A stretch of DNA of 64,000 nt, taken from assembly GCF_040869045.1 (NCBI RefSeq), contig NC_090323.1:38000066-38064065 (forward strand). Reading direction: 5' to 3'. How positions within the stretch are numbered: position 1 is the first letter of the stretch; each line of letters starts with the position of its first letter. Under the pieces are notes generated by a model. That model did no database searches and was not told the DNA's origin. It saw nothing but the letters and a program-made list of their open reading frames with translations. This document shows, in pieces, positions 33,244 to 44,779 of the stretch. The translations under genes were made by a program, and so were the position numbers. The DNA comes from Eurosta solidaginis. Taxonomy: Eukaryota > Arthropoda > Insecta > Diptera > Tephritidae.

Positions 33244-33591
33244 TAAATGTAAGGCGCGATAACCTCCGAAGAGATCTAAGGCCGAGCTTCTCTTCCAATT
33301 TGCGTCGTGCTCCTCTTGATTTTTCCCTACAAATTGGCCGGACGGGACCTACATGTTTTATGCCGACTCCGAACGGCATCTGCAAGGCAGATGAGTTTTC
33401 ACTGAGAGCTTTTCATGGCAGAAATACAATCGGAGCGCTTGCCAGACACTGCCGAGGGGCGACCCCGCTTAGAAAAATTTTCTTATAATTGAAAAATCTT
33501 ATTTCTAAAATTTTGATGTTGCTTTGCTCGGGAGTTGAACCCAGGGCATACGGTGTGATAGGCGGAGCACGCTACCATCACACCACGGTGG
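33244..33591 (-). mobile_element. tRNA-derived SINE, copy 7
   Basis: Reverse-orientation full-length copy with an (AAAT)n tail at the left. The 10-bp duplication CAGATAGATT is exact at 33234-33243 and 33592-33601. Confidence 0.92.
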
Positions 33592-33639
33592 CAGATAGAT
33601 TGCCGTCTAAAAAAATCAAAAATATTCATCCCATACTAA

Positions 33640-33810
33640 CGATACAATCGATAACAAAACGGTTCGACTTCGATAACAAATGGATAATTTTTCGATACAA
33701 AGTTGTAAACGGAACATCAATAATATGTAGAAAAGGCGCCGAAAGCGCGTTCTTAGCAATTGGGTAACACTCGGATAACAAATTGATAATTTTTCGATAA
33801 ACAATGTAAG
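33640..33810. repeat. TATCGATA-rich minisatellite, block 2
   Basis: Repeats of ATCGATAACAAA, TTCGATAACAAATGGATAA and TTGATAATTTTTCGATA at about 20-base spacing. Same family as block 1. Confidence 0.55.
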
Positions 33811-34289
33811 CCTACAAATTTTACGGATATGAAGTTTTGCGAATAAGCAAAAATTACGAAATTAACTATTCGAGAGGAGTATGCTCCAAAAGATTTATGC
33901 TCCTTTTTTGTGATACCATTGGTGTTGATAGCCAATTTAAGGCGTATAAGCGAATTATATGAACATTTGGGTATATTGCTGATAGGTAAGGCCCAAAGAA
34001 TGTAATGCGTATGGATAAAAAAAGCTGCAGCCCTTAAATTGTTCCCATCTACATCGAATTTTGTCAGCTGAGGCAACAGGAAACTCCTACAGTGTTGGGA
34101 GATACACCTAGAAAAAGACTTAGACTTGGTCTTCGCAGTTGGCGCCGGTTATCGCTAGCAAGGAGTAATTGACATGCTTTGCTGCAAACCAACTTAGATA
34201 GCCTAAGCGGATAAGTACCAGTTGATAATGATGTTGGTTTGATTTCTTCTTTTCTTATTCGATTTTCAATGAATATTGGCGCTATGTAT
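33811..34289. other. Intergenic DNA between two minisatellite blocks
   Basis: Open frames on the minus strand (34076-33753 and 34294-34064) are not recognisable proteins. The stretch probably interrupts one former array. Confidence 0.35.
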
Positions 34290-34420
34290 AACACTTCGAT
34301 AACAAATCGATTACTCGTCTATAACAAGCAGATAGTTCGTCCATAGCGGTTCTTATCGATAACAAATTCTTAATTGTGCTTCAGGTCGGTCTTTCGGTTT
34401 TTCTAAAAAATACGCTTAAA
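34290..34420. repeat. TATCGATA-rich minisatellite, block 3
   Basis: TTCGATAACAAATCGATTAC, GTCTATAACAAGCAGATAG and TTATCGATAACAAATTC occur in tandem. Confidence 0.5.
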
Positions 34421-34477
34421 AAATCGCTTACCTTACGCACATATTCTGGATTCGTCCGTAACGTGAGCAAGGATATT

Positions 34478-35315
34478 TACTTACTTACTTAATTGGCGCT
34501 TAACCGTTTAAATGGTTATGGCAGTCCAACAAGGCGCGCCAGTCGCTCCTTCTCTCTACCAACCGCAGCCAATTGGTCACACCAAGGCAGTTTAATTCGT
34601 TTTCCACCTGGTCCTTCCAACGGAGTGGGGTCCGTCCCCTACCTCTGCTTCCATAGGCGGGATCCGATAGTAACACTTTCTTGGCCGGAGTGTCATCTTT
34701 CATTCGCATAACATGGCCTACCCAGCCCAGTCGCTATGTTTTAATTCGCTGGACTATGTTGATGTCTGCGTATAGCTCACACATCTTATCGTTAAATCTT
34801 CTTCGGTACTCGCCATCGCCAACGCGTAGAAATCCATAAATCTTTCGAAGAACTTTTCTCTCGAACACTCCAGGAGCCGTTTCATCTGCTGTTGTCGTGG
34901 TTCATATTTCTGCCCCATATTGCAGGACGGGTACGATAAGTGGCTTGTAGAGTATGATTTCCGTTTGACGAGAGAGGACTTTACTTTTCAATTGCCTACC
35001 TAGTCCAAAGTAGCATTTATTGGAATTGTGATTCTTCGCGGTATTTCAGAGCTGATGTTGTTGCTAGTGTTGATACTGGTTCCCAAATAAACGAAATATT
35101 TTACTATTTCGAAATTATGGCTGCCAAGAGTAGCGTGGTTGCCATGGCGTATATGCGCTGACTCTTTGCTAGATGATAGCAGGTACTTCGTTTTGTCCTC
35201 ATCCACCATCAAACACATATTTACCGCTTCTTTTTCTAGTTTGGAGTAAGCATAACTAACGGCGTGGGTGCTTAGGCCGATGAAATCAATGTCCTCAGCA
35301 TACGCCAATAATTGA
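34478..35315 (-). pseudogene. Second-type LINE fragment: RT C-terminal half (RTE-like), 5'-truncated
   Basis: On the minus strand the fragment begins MAYAEDIDFIGLSTHAVSYA, where the catalytic box AYADDID has become AYAEDID. It continues with EDKTKYLLSS near 35180, VKYFVYLGTSIN near 35090 and PRRITIPINA near 35020. Much further on it has GSRGRGRTPLRWKDQVENEL near 34640 and ends with GGTTAAGCGCCAATTAAGTA. This is the RT core and C-terminal tail of an RTE/BovB-like clade. Frame breaks lie between 35000 and 34710. A shorter copy is at 42240-42437. Confidence 0.75.
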
Positions 35316-35444
35316 ACGCTTTTATAGAATATTATAAAGTAATAACTTTACCTTATGATGCTATACGAAATATGGACTGTGAATAAAGAAAAATATGCAA
35401 AGAAGGCAATTGGGATAAGGTTTACAACAACTAGGGCATGACGT

Positions 35445-35512
35445 GGCTGAATGCGTTTGTAACACTTCAACCATCGTAGGAGTGCGGGTTCAAATCCCAC
35501 TCCCAGGAGAAA
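35445..35512 (+). repeat. tRNA-like sequence, probable head of a tRNA-derived SINE
   Basis: A-box-like GTGGCTGAATGCG and an exact B box GGTTCAAATCC are about 30 bases apart, followed by CACTCCCAGGAGAAAA. A closed acceptor stem is not apparent, so a functional tRNA gene is unlikely. The stretch to about 35565 may be SINE body. Only one copy is seen, and it differs from the main SINE family. Confidence 0.4.
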
Positions 35513-35565
35513 ATGCTTTGAAGAGACTTACAAGGTATAATCGAAGCAGCTGTCGTCTTGTCCGT

Positions 35566-36961
35566 CCTGATGTCACATTGTTTAAATTTTTCCCAAATCA
35601 TTAAAAAAATTTATTTCATTGCACGAAATTTCGCAAATCCAGTTACTTACTTAATTAACCAACAACATTTTTAATCTACGCAAATAAATATAAAGTTGAC
35701 TCAACTTGGTAAATATTCTGGCATACTTTATGACGCACAATTTACGCGTGCTTTTGTTGTCTTATCCCAATGAAATTGGTAAAGTGAAACAATGCCAACG
35801 CGAAATCACTGCACAATACGGCTCAAGCAAATAATGTAATTTAACCAGCCAGCTGTTATTTACTTGTAAGTAGATATATATGTTAGTATGCTTATGGTAC
35901 TTTCTAGGCAACAAGGACACTTCAGAACGACAGCGTAGGATACTCAACGAGACAGTCAAGGTAAAAAGATGAGTGAGAAGGATGTACCAACTTGAACAGT
36001 GTGCTTTTGTTAAATGACCACGGGTAGTTCAGTCCACACACTTTTAACAATTGTTTAACAATACCGTTCTTACACACCGCGCTGCCTCTATTCAGCAAAC
36101 TGATTATTTTATGTCTGATTGCAACTTAAAGCTCTTTAAAAATTTAATTAAAGCATGTAAACGGTAGATAATAAATAAAGTCTACACTTGACATTACAAA
36201 CTTTAAAATTTCCTTACACTTGTAACGCTGTCCTTTAATGCTACTTTTGTACAAATGTATGTGTGTGCTTATTTGTGTCTCTACGAGCTGACTAAAAGTA
36301 AATGAGCGTAAGTAAGTGAACATACAAACAGTTTATTTACATATGCATACATGCAAATACATACATACATAGTTCAACAGAATAGCCATCCTTTTGTCAC
36401 TGATACTTTGGGTTAAATCGGGTTAAATCAACAAAAGTATTCAGGGAATCAACATCAGTGACTGACTAAAGTGATGCAGTCATTAGTGAGTGAATACATA
36501 TGGATGGCTAACAAGCGGGGCTATTGACTAAGAGTTTAAATGCAAGAGCAATTTTCAGCTCGTTTCAAAGATTTAAGGGGCGGGTGAACAGTTACAGACT
36601 GATTTAGGGTGGCAGAAAAAAAAATGTTGAAAATCTAATCTGAGCGCATGATATGGAGGAGTACAGAATGTAAATGTAAGTATAAGCGTAGTGTTTGGAA
36701 ATGGTACGATGTGTGGGTCATTACAGAATGTAAGCATAAGTGTTGGCACAGCACTGTAGCGTAATGTGAGAAGGATTTTGTAGAACAATGTGGTAGAGTT
36801 GATATGAGCGCAACCAGACAACAAATCAGTTAATGGAAATTAACGAAGACCGAAAAACAAATCTTGTGTTTGTAAAGTAGAAAGTGAAACGACAAGGAAA
36901 AAGAACTAACTGTTAAGAAAATGAAATAGAAATTCAGCAGGGAGGAACATAATAAAAAAAA
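35566..36961. other. Intergenic DNA, no gene seen
   Basis: AT-rich with CATACATACA simple repeats near 36345-36372. ORFs show no known motif. Confidence 0.4.
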
Positions 36962-37313
36962 AATAGACAAATGTAAGGCGCGATAACCTCCGAAGAGATC
37001 TAAGGCCGAGCTTCTATTCCCATTTGCGTCGTGCTCCTCTTGATTTTCCCTACAAATTGGCCGGACGGGACCTACATGTTTTATGCCGACTCCGAGCGGC
37101 ATCTGCAAGGCAGATGAGTTTTCACTGAGAGCTTTTCATGGCAGAAATACACCCGGAGCGCTTGCCAAACACTGCCGAGGGGCGACCCCGCTTAGAAAAA
37201 TTTTCTTCTAATTGAAAAACCTATTTCTAAAATTTTGATGTTGCTTTGCCGGGGTGCGAACCCACGGCAAACGGTGTGATAGGCGGAGCACGCTACCATC
37301 ACACCACGGTGGT
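36962..37313 (-). mobile_element. tRNA-derived SINE, copy 8
   Basis: Reverse-orientation full-length copy from AAATGTAAGGCGCGATAACC to CACACCACGGTGG. A target duplication is not evident. The right edge directly abuts the LINE-end repeat copy D. Confidence 0.88.
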
Positions 37314-37318
37314 CGCCT

Positions 37319-37625
37319 TTGCGGGATAAAGATAAGGTACGTTCCGGTAAAAACGCAACATTAAAGTACTAGCCCGACCATCTCGTGAACGATTAATGTG
37401 ACCACATTAAAACTTCTAGGCCATACCGCCGCCCCACACCCTAGTTTCATGAAGAACTTGGGGTCGCTAGAGCCTCGTATGCTAAATACATATGTGTATG
37501 ATGCATTCATATTTGTAACAGGATTTCTCTTGCGTAGGGCCGGTTGGCAATTGGGTTGCGGAAGCTTTGAAGCTATAAAGCTTTGTATTGCGCTTATCAA
37601 CCCCTTGAATCCCTGATAATAACGA
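37319..37625 (-). repeat. LINE-3'-end-like dispersed repeat, copy D (partial)
   Basis: Reverse match to copies A-C: AAGGTACGTTCCGGTAAAAAC, CTCGTGAACGATTAATGTGAC, GGGTCGCTAGAGCCTCGT, TTGTATTGCGCTTATCAACC and CCTTGAATC. The CAA-tail end is missing, replaced at the left by the SINE. Confidence 0.6.
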
Positions 37626-37654
37626 TGCTTATGGTTATCGTCAATGTTGTGAAG

Positions 37655-37765
37655 ATAAGGCGAAGGCAAGAAAAGGCAAGAAAAGGGGAGGAAAGGAACA
37701 GAAAAGAAAAGAAAGGAAAAGGGGGAAGGTAGCGAAGAGAAAAAGGAAGATAAGACGTGAAAACC
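37655..37765. repeat. Purine-only-rich tract (~110 bp)
   Basis: The plus strand is almost all A/G (AAGGCAAGAAAAGGGGAGGA, AAAGAAAAGAAAGGAAAAGG), with rare pyrimidines. Low-complexity GA-rich microsatellite. Confidence 0.7.
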
Positions 37766-37789
37766 GAACGCGGAACCGAAAACGGACGG

Positions 37790-38640
37790 CATTTTATCAA
37801 TTTATTATCGAAGTCTTGAAGGTTTGTTATTGAACAGTTGACTGTTTGTTATCGACGGAATATGGACGTGTTATATATTATCGACGAGCTATCGGTTTTT
37901 TAACGGTGTGTTAGCGAATAGTTATCGATTTGTTAACCAATTATTATAAACTTGCAATCGATCATAAGGGTTATCGAAAACTATTCATTTACTATTAGGA
38001 AGGTATTTATTATATATCGAAAAGTTCATGAAATTTTATGAAAAAGTTATCGAAATGTGTGTCTTCATTTTTTAAACAGAATGATATCGATTAGTTTCTG
38101 GAACGTTATCGACACGTTGTCGAAAATTTATCGATATATATATTATCAGAAAGTGATCGATTTAGTATTAAAGGTTGTCGATTTGTTACCGGAGTATAAT
38201 AAGTTTGTTATCGATGTGTGGGCGAAGGCTTTCAATTTGTTATCAAAGTGTTATACGCTTGCTATAGATAACAACGGCCATCAACATGTCTTATCGAAAA
38301 TTTATCTATAACTTATTGAATTTTTTTCGATTATTTATCAAAAAGTTATCGATATGTTATCAAAAAGTTATCGATTTGTTACGGAGTAATTCCAATTTAT
38401 AATCAATTGATCGATATGTTATCGAAATGTTATATCTTTGCAATCCAAAAGTAATCGTGTTGTTATGGTCTAATAGCAATTTGTTTTCAACGTGTTATCG
38501 GTGAGTTTCCGATTTGTAAACAGAATGTAAGAATTGAAAAGTTAAAGTGTCGTTATTGTCTAATACCAATTTTCTTTCAGTGTTTTATCGATTTGTTATC
38601 AAAAATTAGTCGATTTCTAGGCTTCTAACAGAAGTTGCTT
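37790..38640. repeat. TTATCGA minisatellite, largest block (~850 bp)
   Basis: About thirty or more near-matches to GTTATCGA(T/A)(T/A)TGTTATCG are spaced about every 10-25 bases. Examples are AAAAGTTATCGATATG at ~38341 and TTATCGATTTGTTA at ~38368. Orientation is the reverse of blocks 1-3. Units vary in length, so there is no strict period. Confidence 0.75.
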
Positions 38641-39484
38641 GTATAGCATTCGATCCCGAAAAGGAATGCTCATATTCGTAAAACTTACCAAGCCCTCGGG
38701 TAATGTTTTTGATGTTAAAACAACAGCAACATCAAGTAGTTGACTCTAGATCAACAGAAAAAGTTCGCAATACTCCCCCCCACACTAGCGACACAGTTCC
38801 GGGAATAATTTGACGACAAAATTTTTATCACATTGCATAGCACTGCCCCGTCTCTAATAGAAGGAGACTGACACAATTCGGTAGATCTTTGTTTTGGGAA
38901 CACCTGATATGCTGAAATTTCAGCAAGTTTAACGGGGTCTACTTCCATGAATGTTGGGAGAGCTCTGTTCTCTCTCGTATTCTTATTCTCTTTCGCTTAG
39001 CAGTCGCTGAGCATTTGGTGCATGGACGCACTTAAGCCCGTCGCTCGCAATGTTGACGAATGTTGTCCACGTTTCCATACCTCCTATTAAAACGATCTTC
39101 GCTTGTTGCTTGCTAATAAGCGAAAGAATAACACAAAGCAATGCACCAAGTGATTTGTACGACCATCGCACTCTATCTAACACAGCGGCATTTTCATTTT
39201 ACCGACGTCTGCTTCATACATTAAAATTTTATTCGCTATATATCGGTAAATAAATAGACATACGTAATGCGCCCGTTATTTTCATCCGAGGCCGCAGCCA
39301 TAGCGAGAGAAACTGAATATGTACGACATTTTATCACAAAATAGTCATATATAACTCCCCAAAGCGCTAAAAGAAGACTATTACTGGTCGTACAAGATCT
39401 ACAAGATCTCTGTTGGTATTGACAATAGCGAGAGAAAACTGAAAATAAAATCAACATCATACAAAGAACTAAGTAGGAATCATT
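38641..39484. other. Intergenic DNA, no gene seen
   Basis: TAGCGAGAGAAA-CTGAA(A)AT occurs twice (39301 and 39427). Nothing else recognised. Confidence 0.35.
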
Positions 39485-39488
39485 ATAC

Positions 39489-39878
39489 TGTGGCGAATGT
39501 TGGCATCCCTGGGCTGGTTAATGATACACATTCAAGCTAGCCATACTTATGTACAAGGCAACGAAGAGATACCTCACACACACAGATGTAGTAATCAGCC
39601 GAAGTTGTTACTCACATATACACACACATATATGTAGCTCAATTACTAAGCAGGATATACAGCAGTTCTAGAATGCAAAATGTCTAGACCTTAGTAGAAA
39701 TATGCAGACGGGGCAACAGAGAGTATAAAAGCAGCGCAAGCTGAGGAATGATTAATCAGTTTGATTTAAACACTAAATAAATATCATATTACAATATTGG
39801 AGTGATTTATTCGACAGTTTCGCGATTCAAACTTTAGCAGAAGGATTGGAATAAGCGAACTTCCCTAAATTCGTTACA
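39489..39878 (+). mobile_element. Solo LTR with intact core promoter and 4-bp target duplication
   Basis: The 390-bp unit starts TGTGGCGAATG and ends TTCGTTACA, flanked by ATAC on both sides (39485-39488, 39879-39882). It has TATAAAAG at 39724-39731, an initiator TCAGTT at 39756-39761 and AATAAA near 39776. This is the U3-R-U5 order of a Ty3/gypsy-type LTR. No internal retroviral domain adjoins it, so it is a product of LTR-LTR recombination. Confidence 0.75.
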
Positions 39879-39882
39879 ATAC

Positions 39883-40530
39883 ATTCGCGCAAAAATGAAC
39901 GACGATCATGCTCGCTTCGTCGTTGCCATATCGATGTACACGCATTTCTCAGGGAAGTGCGCATTCTTTTTCTTCGGTCACTAAAAGTGAAGCTGAAGAC
40001 GGGTTCATTGAGCTTGCGGAGATGCCTAACTTTGGTATAATGTAATAGCCACTGATTTTTCACAAATTATTCCCCTGTATGATACTGGACTCTTTCGCGC
40101 TATGTAGGTGGTACTAGAGCGTTGTAAGGAGATATTTCGTGGCCGTCCTGCAGTGCGAAGTTTGGTAGGCCTCCGGCATTCTTCAGAGAGGTAAGGTAGA
40201 TCGGTAGCCAATACTGGCGAGACGTATCACTAGATTGTCTGACCGATTGCCTTATGCATGGTAAGTAGGATTTCTTTGTCTACTATCCAAGTGCTTCATA
40301 TAATCGACTTAAGGATTTCATTGTCCGTTAATGGGTTTAGAATATTGCCGCCATAAGCATAACGATAGGCAGAGGCCACTAAACTCCACAGAGCTGGAAG
40401 GCTAGACAAGTTCATATCAAACCGTTGCCGCGATGGTCGAGCTAATACCATATCAGTCAAATTTCCGGAACGTACCGACTGAAATTCGTGGTGGTTATGG
40501 TTCATTGTCCACCAAAAAACTACTTTCAAT
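39883..40530 (-). other. Unidentified coding-like stretch with frame breaks
   Basis: The minus strand has an open run at 40529-40296 containing DMNLSSLPALWSLVASAYRY and ILNPLTDNEILKSII. It continues in the same frame to about 40255 before a stop. Other frames are open at 40211-40026 (PYLSEECRRPTKLRTAGRPR) and 40063-39883 (FSDRRKRMRTSLRNACTS). I do not recognise a family. It could be a decayed host gene or transposon ORF cut by the solo LTR. Confidence 0.25.
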
Positions 40531-42239
40531 CGACAAATAACTCTTTCTGCAAGAAATAAGAAATTTTTATGTAGAAAACATTTGATTGAATAACATTTAA
40601 AAGTAATAGGTCCCTACTTATTATTTTTTGTTGTGGAAACAAAATCGAAATAAAGAATAAATATGTGAGAGTGGTGAGAGTTTTAAAATTTTTTTAAGGT
40701 CACTTGGCTCTCACCGGTTTTACTTTGTAATATTTTTGTAATGGTTGTGCTGCTATTGTTATAGCTCTCCGTTATATATGAGAAAATAAAATTCAATAAA
40801 TGATTTTTATTGTTTAGAAAATTCTTTTATATTTGCCAAAATATTGTGAAAAATATATGTGAAAATATTCACAAAACTCTCATGCCACTCCAGTATTGCT
40901 TATACTTCGGACTGTAAAAGTTCACAATAACTTTTGTGCTGAATAGTTTTTCTTTTTATTATAATCTCGCTTTAAGGAAGTGGTCGCCAGCTAGTGAAAT
41001 AATTATTCGTGATCACTTCACACATATATTATTCTCTTCAAAAAGGTGTTTTGCAAACAAACGCTCATGCTCAGGAGGTTTTAAAGGTTTAATGTTAATA
41101 ATTTATTTTGTAAAAATTTTTCTTTAGACTCAAGCAATAAAATAGTATTTTTATGGCATATTTTTACTTGTTATTTTTTGAGTGTTAACAAAGATGCGTG
41201 TATATGTATGTCCTCATTGCTTTTTTATCAACAAATAAACCACTACGATGATTTTAGTCTGTCACAGTTTCAATTTTGGTGACCACTGCTTTAAGGTTTA
41301 AAAAGCAATGCTGACAGACATGCGTTGCAGTGTGAGTGTCTTATGCAAATGATCTGACCACGAAAGCTTAAACTGTATCAATGTGTCAAAACTTAAAATT
41401 AACAAAAAAAAAAAGCTTACCACTTTTTTGCATACCATATGTTGCACTTTCATCACCATTTCAGCAAACAAGTCAGCTAGTACTTATATTTATTTTGCTA
41501 TCACGAAATTAAACAGCTTCTAAAAAATTGCTAGGAGTCAACCAATAAACTTAAGCACTTACATACTGACAGCTTAAGTTTTTAATGAACGTAGGAAAGT
41601 GAAGCGACATTTCACATTGCTTTACAAATACTTCCATGCTTAAGTTGTAGGAGACACAAACAGAGGAGAAAGAAGAAAACCCAAATTAAAAGGGTTAAAA
41701 AAATATGCAGCAAAGTTTTAAATTTAACTCGCGCAACAAAAGCAAGCTTTTATAAAAATATTTATAAAGAAATAAAGTGTAAAGCAAACTCACTTTGAGT
41801 GCACGGAGTAAAGGGCAACAAACCCATAAGAGAAAAAAAATCTAACGAACAAAGAAACTGCGAATAATTTTTTTACCACAAAATGATGTGACAAACAAAA
41901 AATTGTGCATTGACATTTGACGCTTGCTGCTATGTGCTTAATGAAATTTTAATGGAAACGGTGTGGAAATATCAAAGACGCCTAAGAGTATGCAGGGAAG
42001 CTTAAAACAGTGTGTATGTGTGTAAACCTACTCTGAAGTTATTAAAATTTTCATAAAATCAGTTAAAAAGAAGCACCTTATTTTATTAAAAACCAAACTA
42101 TATCCGTATCACCTGAAAATATGGGTACCGCTGCGTATACGTAACATTTTTTTTTACTATGGAATAAAAAGTATGAGCTACAAACATACAAATGAAAAAT
42201 ATTAGGGTCTTAAAAAATAATATAGTTTTTTATTTCTTA
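40531..42239. other. AT-rich intergenic DNA, no gene seen
   Basis: Low-complexity A/T stretches. No ORF over 65 codons and no recognised repeat. Confidence 0.4.
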
Positions 42240-42437
42240 CCTACTTATTTACTTATTTGGCGCTTAACCGTTTAAGCGGTTATGGCCATCCAACAAGGCG
42301 CGCCAATCGCTTCTTCGCTCTGTCAACTGGCGCCAATTGGTCACACCAAAGGAGTTTAATTCGTTTTCCACCTTGTCCTTCCAGCGGGGTGGGGGCCGCC
42401 CTCTTTCTCTGCTTCCATAGGCGGGTTCCGATAAAAA
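42240..42437 (-). repeat. Truncated second copy of the RTE-like LINE 3' end
   Basis: Reverse-strand match to 34478-34670: TTTGGCGCTTAACCGTTTAA, GGCGCGCCAATCGCTTCTTC and GCTTCCATAGGCGGGTTCCG. It has the same (TTAC)n tail at the left. Only about 200 bp is present. Confidence 0.75.
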
Positions 42438-42647
42438 TAGTTTATAATGAAATGTGATGCCTAGATCGTAAAATCAGGACGGTTGGCCTTAAAAAAGCTG
42501 TGGAAAGGATTTTTACTTTTCATCCTGCAAAGCCTTTGTTCGCCTTGTTGAAGAAAATTCGGAATGGTAAACGCAGCGCAGAAAGGCTCGAAGTTCTGAA
42601 GTGAAGATATCGGCTGAACTATATGTAAATTGATAAGATTAAGGTAG

Positions 42648-42860
42648 GTGGCCGCCATGACGTGGTGTTAGCGTTCCCCGCGTACCACATCGAAGGTACA
42701 ACTTCCAAGTTCCGGGCAGAGTAACATCAAAAATTTAGAAAAGAGTTGTTTCGATTAGAAACAAGTTTTTCTCACCGGAGTGGCTCCTTAATTTTGGTTT
42801 GGCAAACACTCAGAGTATATGTATATCCGCCATGTACAGTTTCGTATTTATAGGTCCCGT
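42648..42860 (+). repeat. Degenerate SINE copy 9
   Basis: The head GTGGCCGCCATGACGTGGTG, then TTAGCGTTCCCCGCGTACCACATCGAAG, retains the SINE order. AGAGTAACATCAAAAATTTAG and TTTCTCACCGGAGTGGCTCC match the next blocks. It decays after TTTGGCAAACACTCAGAGTA. An old copy. Confidence 0.65.
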
Positions 42861-44779
42861 TGTGAAAAAAGTAGTAGCTAGCAGTCTTCCTCTGAAGCTT
42901 TTCGTATCCACGCAGTTTCTTCTTTAAGTTTCTTGCTTCTAACTAGATTGCACCCTTCCTGCCTCGCGTCCTAGAAATATTTTGTCTGCCATAAACATTT
43001 TTTCTAAAAACAAGAAAACCTCTCTGAAGAACATGAACACTTTCTTCATTATTAAATAATTTGCATACTTAATTGAGTAATAAATTTTATGGTGAAAAAT
43101 CAATTCATATACTAAGTAAGTTTTTTTTTTATGTGTGTAGCGTGTAGGAAGCTGTCCTTATTTCCCATAGCCTTGCGATATTCTCAACGCATCTGTTAAT
43201 CACAATACTCACATATTGCTTCAAACTTCGCTTCCTCTTACGGTAACTGTATCAGACTTTGCATTTTTTTTACGGTGATATAACCTAGCCGGTATGCAGA
43301 TTCTCGTCAAACATTCTGGGCATTCCACGCATTAAAATGGCCTCAAGTCGTTTCAGCGCTTGCAGTGGTTCAAGGCTTGTTAAGTTATTTCCTTATTAGG
43401 GTTTTTACGTGGTGGGACCCAACCCCAATGTAAAGCCCGGAACGCCTCTAGCGACGTGCATGTCTTTCCATGGGTATATTCTTAGACCCTCTTACCCAAT
43501 TTTAAAACATACGTGTCAACTTTTATGGGGATATATCGAAATTGCAGTCCTTGATCTGAAAGAAACTGTGCCGCTTCTATATGCATAAAAGTTTCAGGTC
43601 TCATAAGTGTGGTCGGTTTGTTTAGGAAAAAAATTCTGTATACTTACTTTTACCATGTCATGCAGAACGGCTAATACTCTACCAGAAATCATAAGTCACA
43701 CATAAATCAGAGGCAGTTTTCTTTGCTTAAAATCTAGGAGCCTTTCACAACGTTTTCCATATATAAGTAAAAATTATTGCAGAACCATTTTCAGTTGTGC
43801 TTTGTCAATTTTTGTTTGAAGACAAACCGAGTTTAACGGTGTCCCATCTTCAGTGTCCTATTTCGTACTCGTACCCTGTGGTAGATCATTATATCTCTGG
43901 CGAGAGCTCATACACGCTTATATTAGATTAGCTTCACTTGCATGTTAGTAACTCTTTCAACCAAATACTAACAAAATGTTGCGTATACGCACCCGTACCA
44001 GTCTTTTCTTTGGTTTGCCTGTAATTGCTTGCTGATAACAGCGATTGCCTCTGAACAAAATTTGTGTTTGTAGGGCAGATAAATTTAAAACTTCACATCA
44101 AAAAACATTTCAAAAACTTACCTTTTACCGTTACACATATTCAGGCACACGAAAGGTGGGAAGTAAAAGGGAAGACGCTGTTAAGCTTTACCAGAATAGC
44201 CGCAAACATTACTAAATTCCATGAACTTTGTCATTGTACTAATCAACAATATTTATATTTGCCCTGTTGATGTTCTGCCTACCGGCAAAGCAAACAAAAT
44301 ACCGAATACATACTAAAATTTGGCTTGAAATACATCAAAAGAGAAACGAATATAAATGCGCCAAACAATGACGTCGTCGTAGAGGGTGGATGCACTAAGC
44401 AAGACCGAGCCTGTTAAGGCTGCAACAGGTTGCTCTGTTAATGGCAGGTTTAACAAAGAGGTAAGGTTTCCCATGAGTTTGGAGAGGTTAACAGCAGCTA
44501 ACAAAAGCTATGTAGAAGTCAGTGGAAATACAAAAATTCAATGTTAACTACTGTAATCGGGTAGACACAGTGGATTGGGTTGGTTCATATATGAAATAGA
44601 AAGATTGCAAAAGCCCGGAACAAATTTTTTCATTTTAATCAAAAAAATACTTTGACGCATTCAGATTCAATATAGCTAAGGCCTTTAATATAAATCAGAG
44701 TTTGTTTGACGGCCAAACATGAGAACCTCAAACTGAAGCCAGGACTTATGTTATGGAATAATTCCACCCTTTTGGCAAA
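42861..44779. other. Intergenic DNA, no gene seen
   Basis: Contains one isolated copy of the CATCTTCAGTGT core at 43846-43857. No coding match. Confidence 0.4.

Noticed and set aside
33300..33488. Repeated short ORFs (starting MRRAPLDF or MVACSAYH) in many places
   Set aside because: All are chance frames within SINE copies; the shared peptides reflect shared repeat DNA, not a protein family.
37361..37792. 143-codon minus-strand ORF rich in Phe/Ser/Pro
   Set aside because: It runs through the purine tract and LINE-end repeat copy D; its composition comes from low-complexity DNA.
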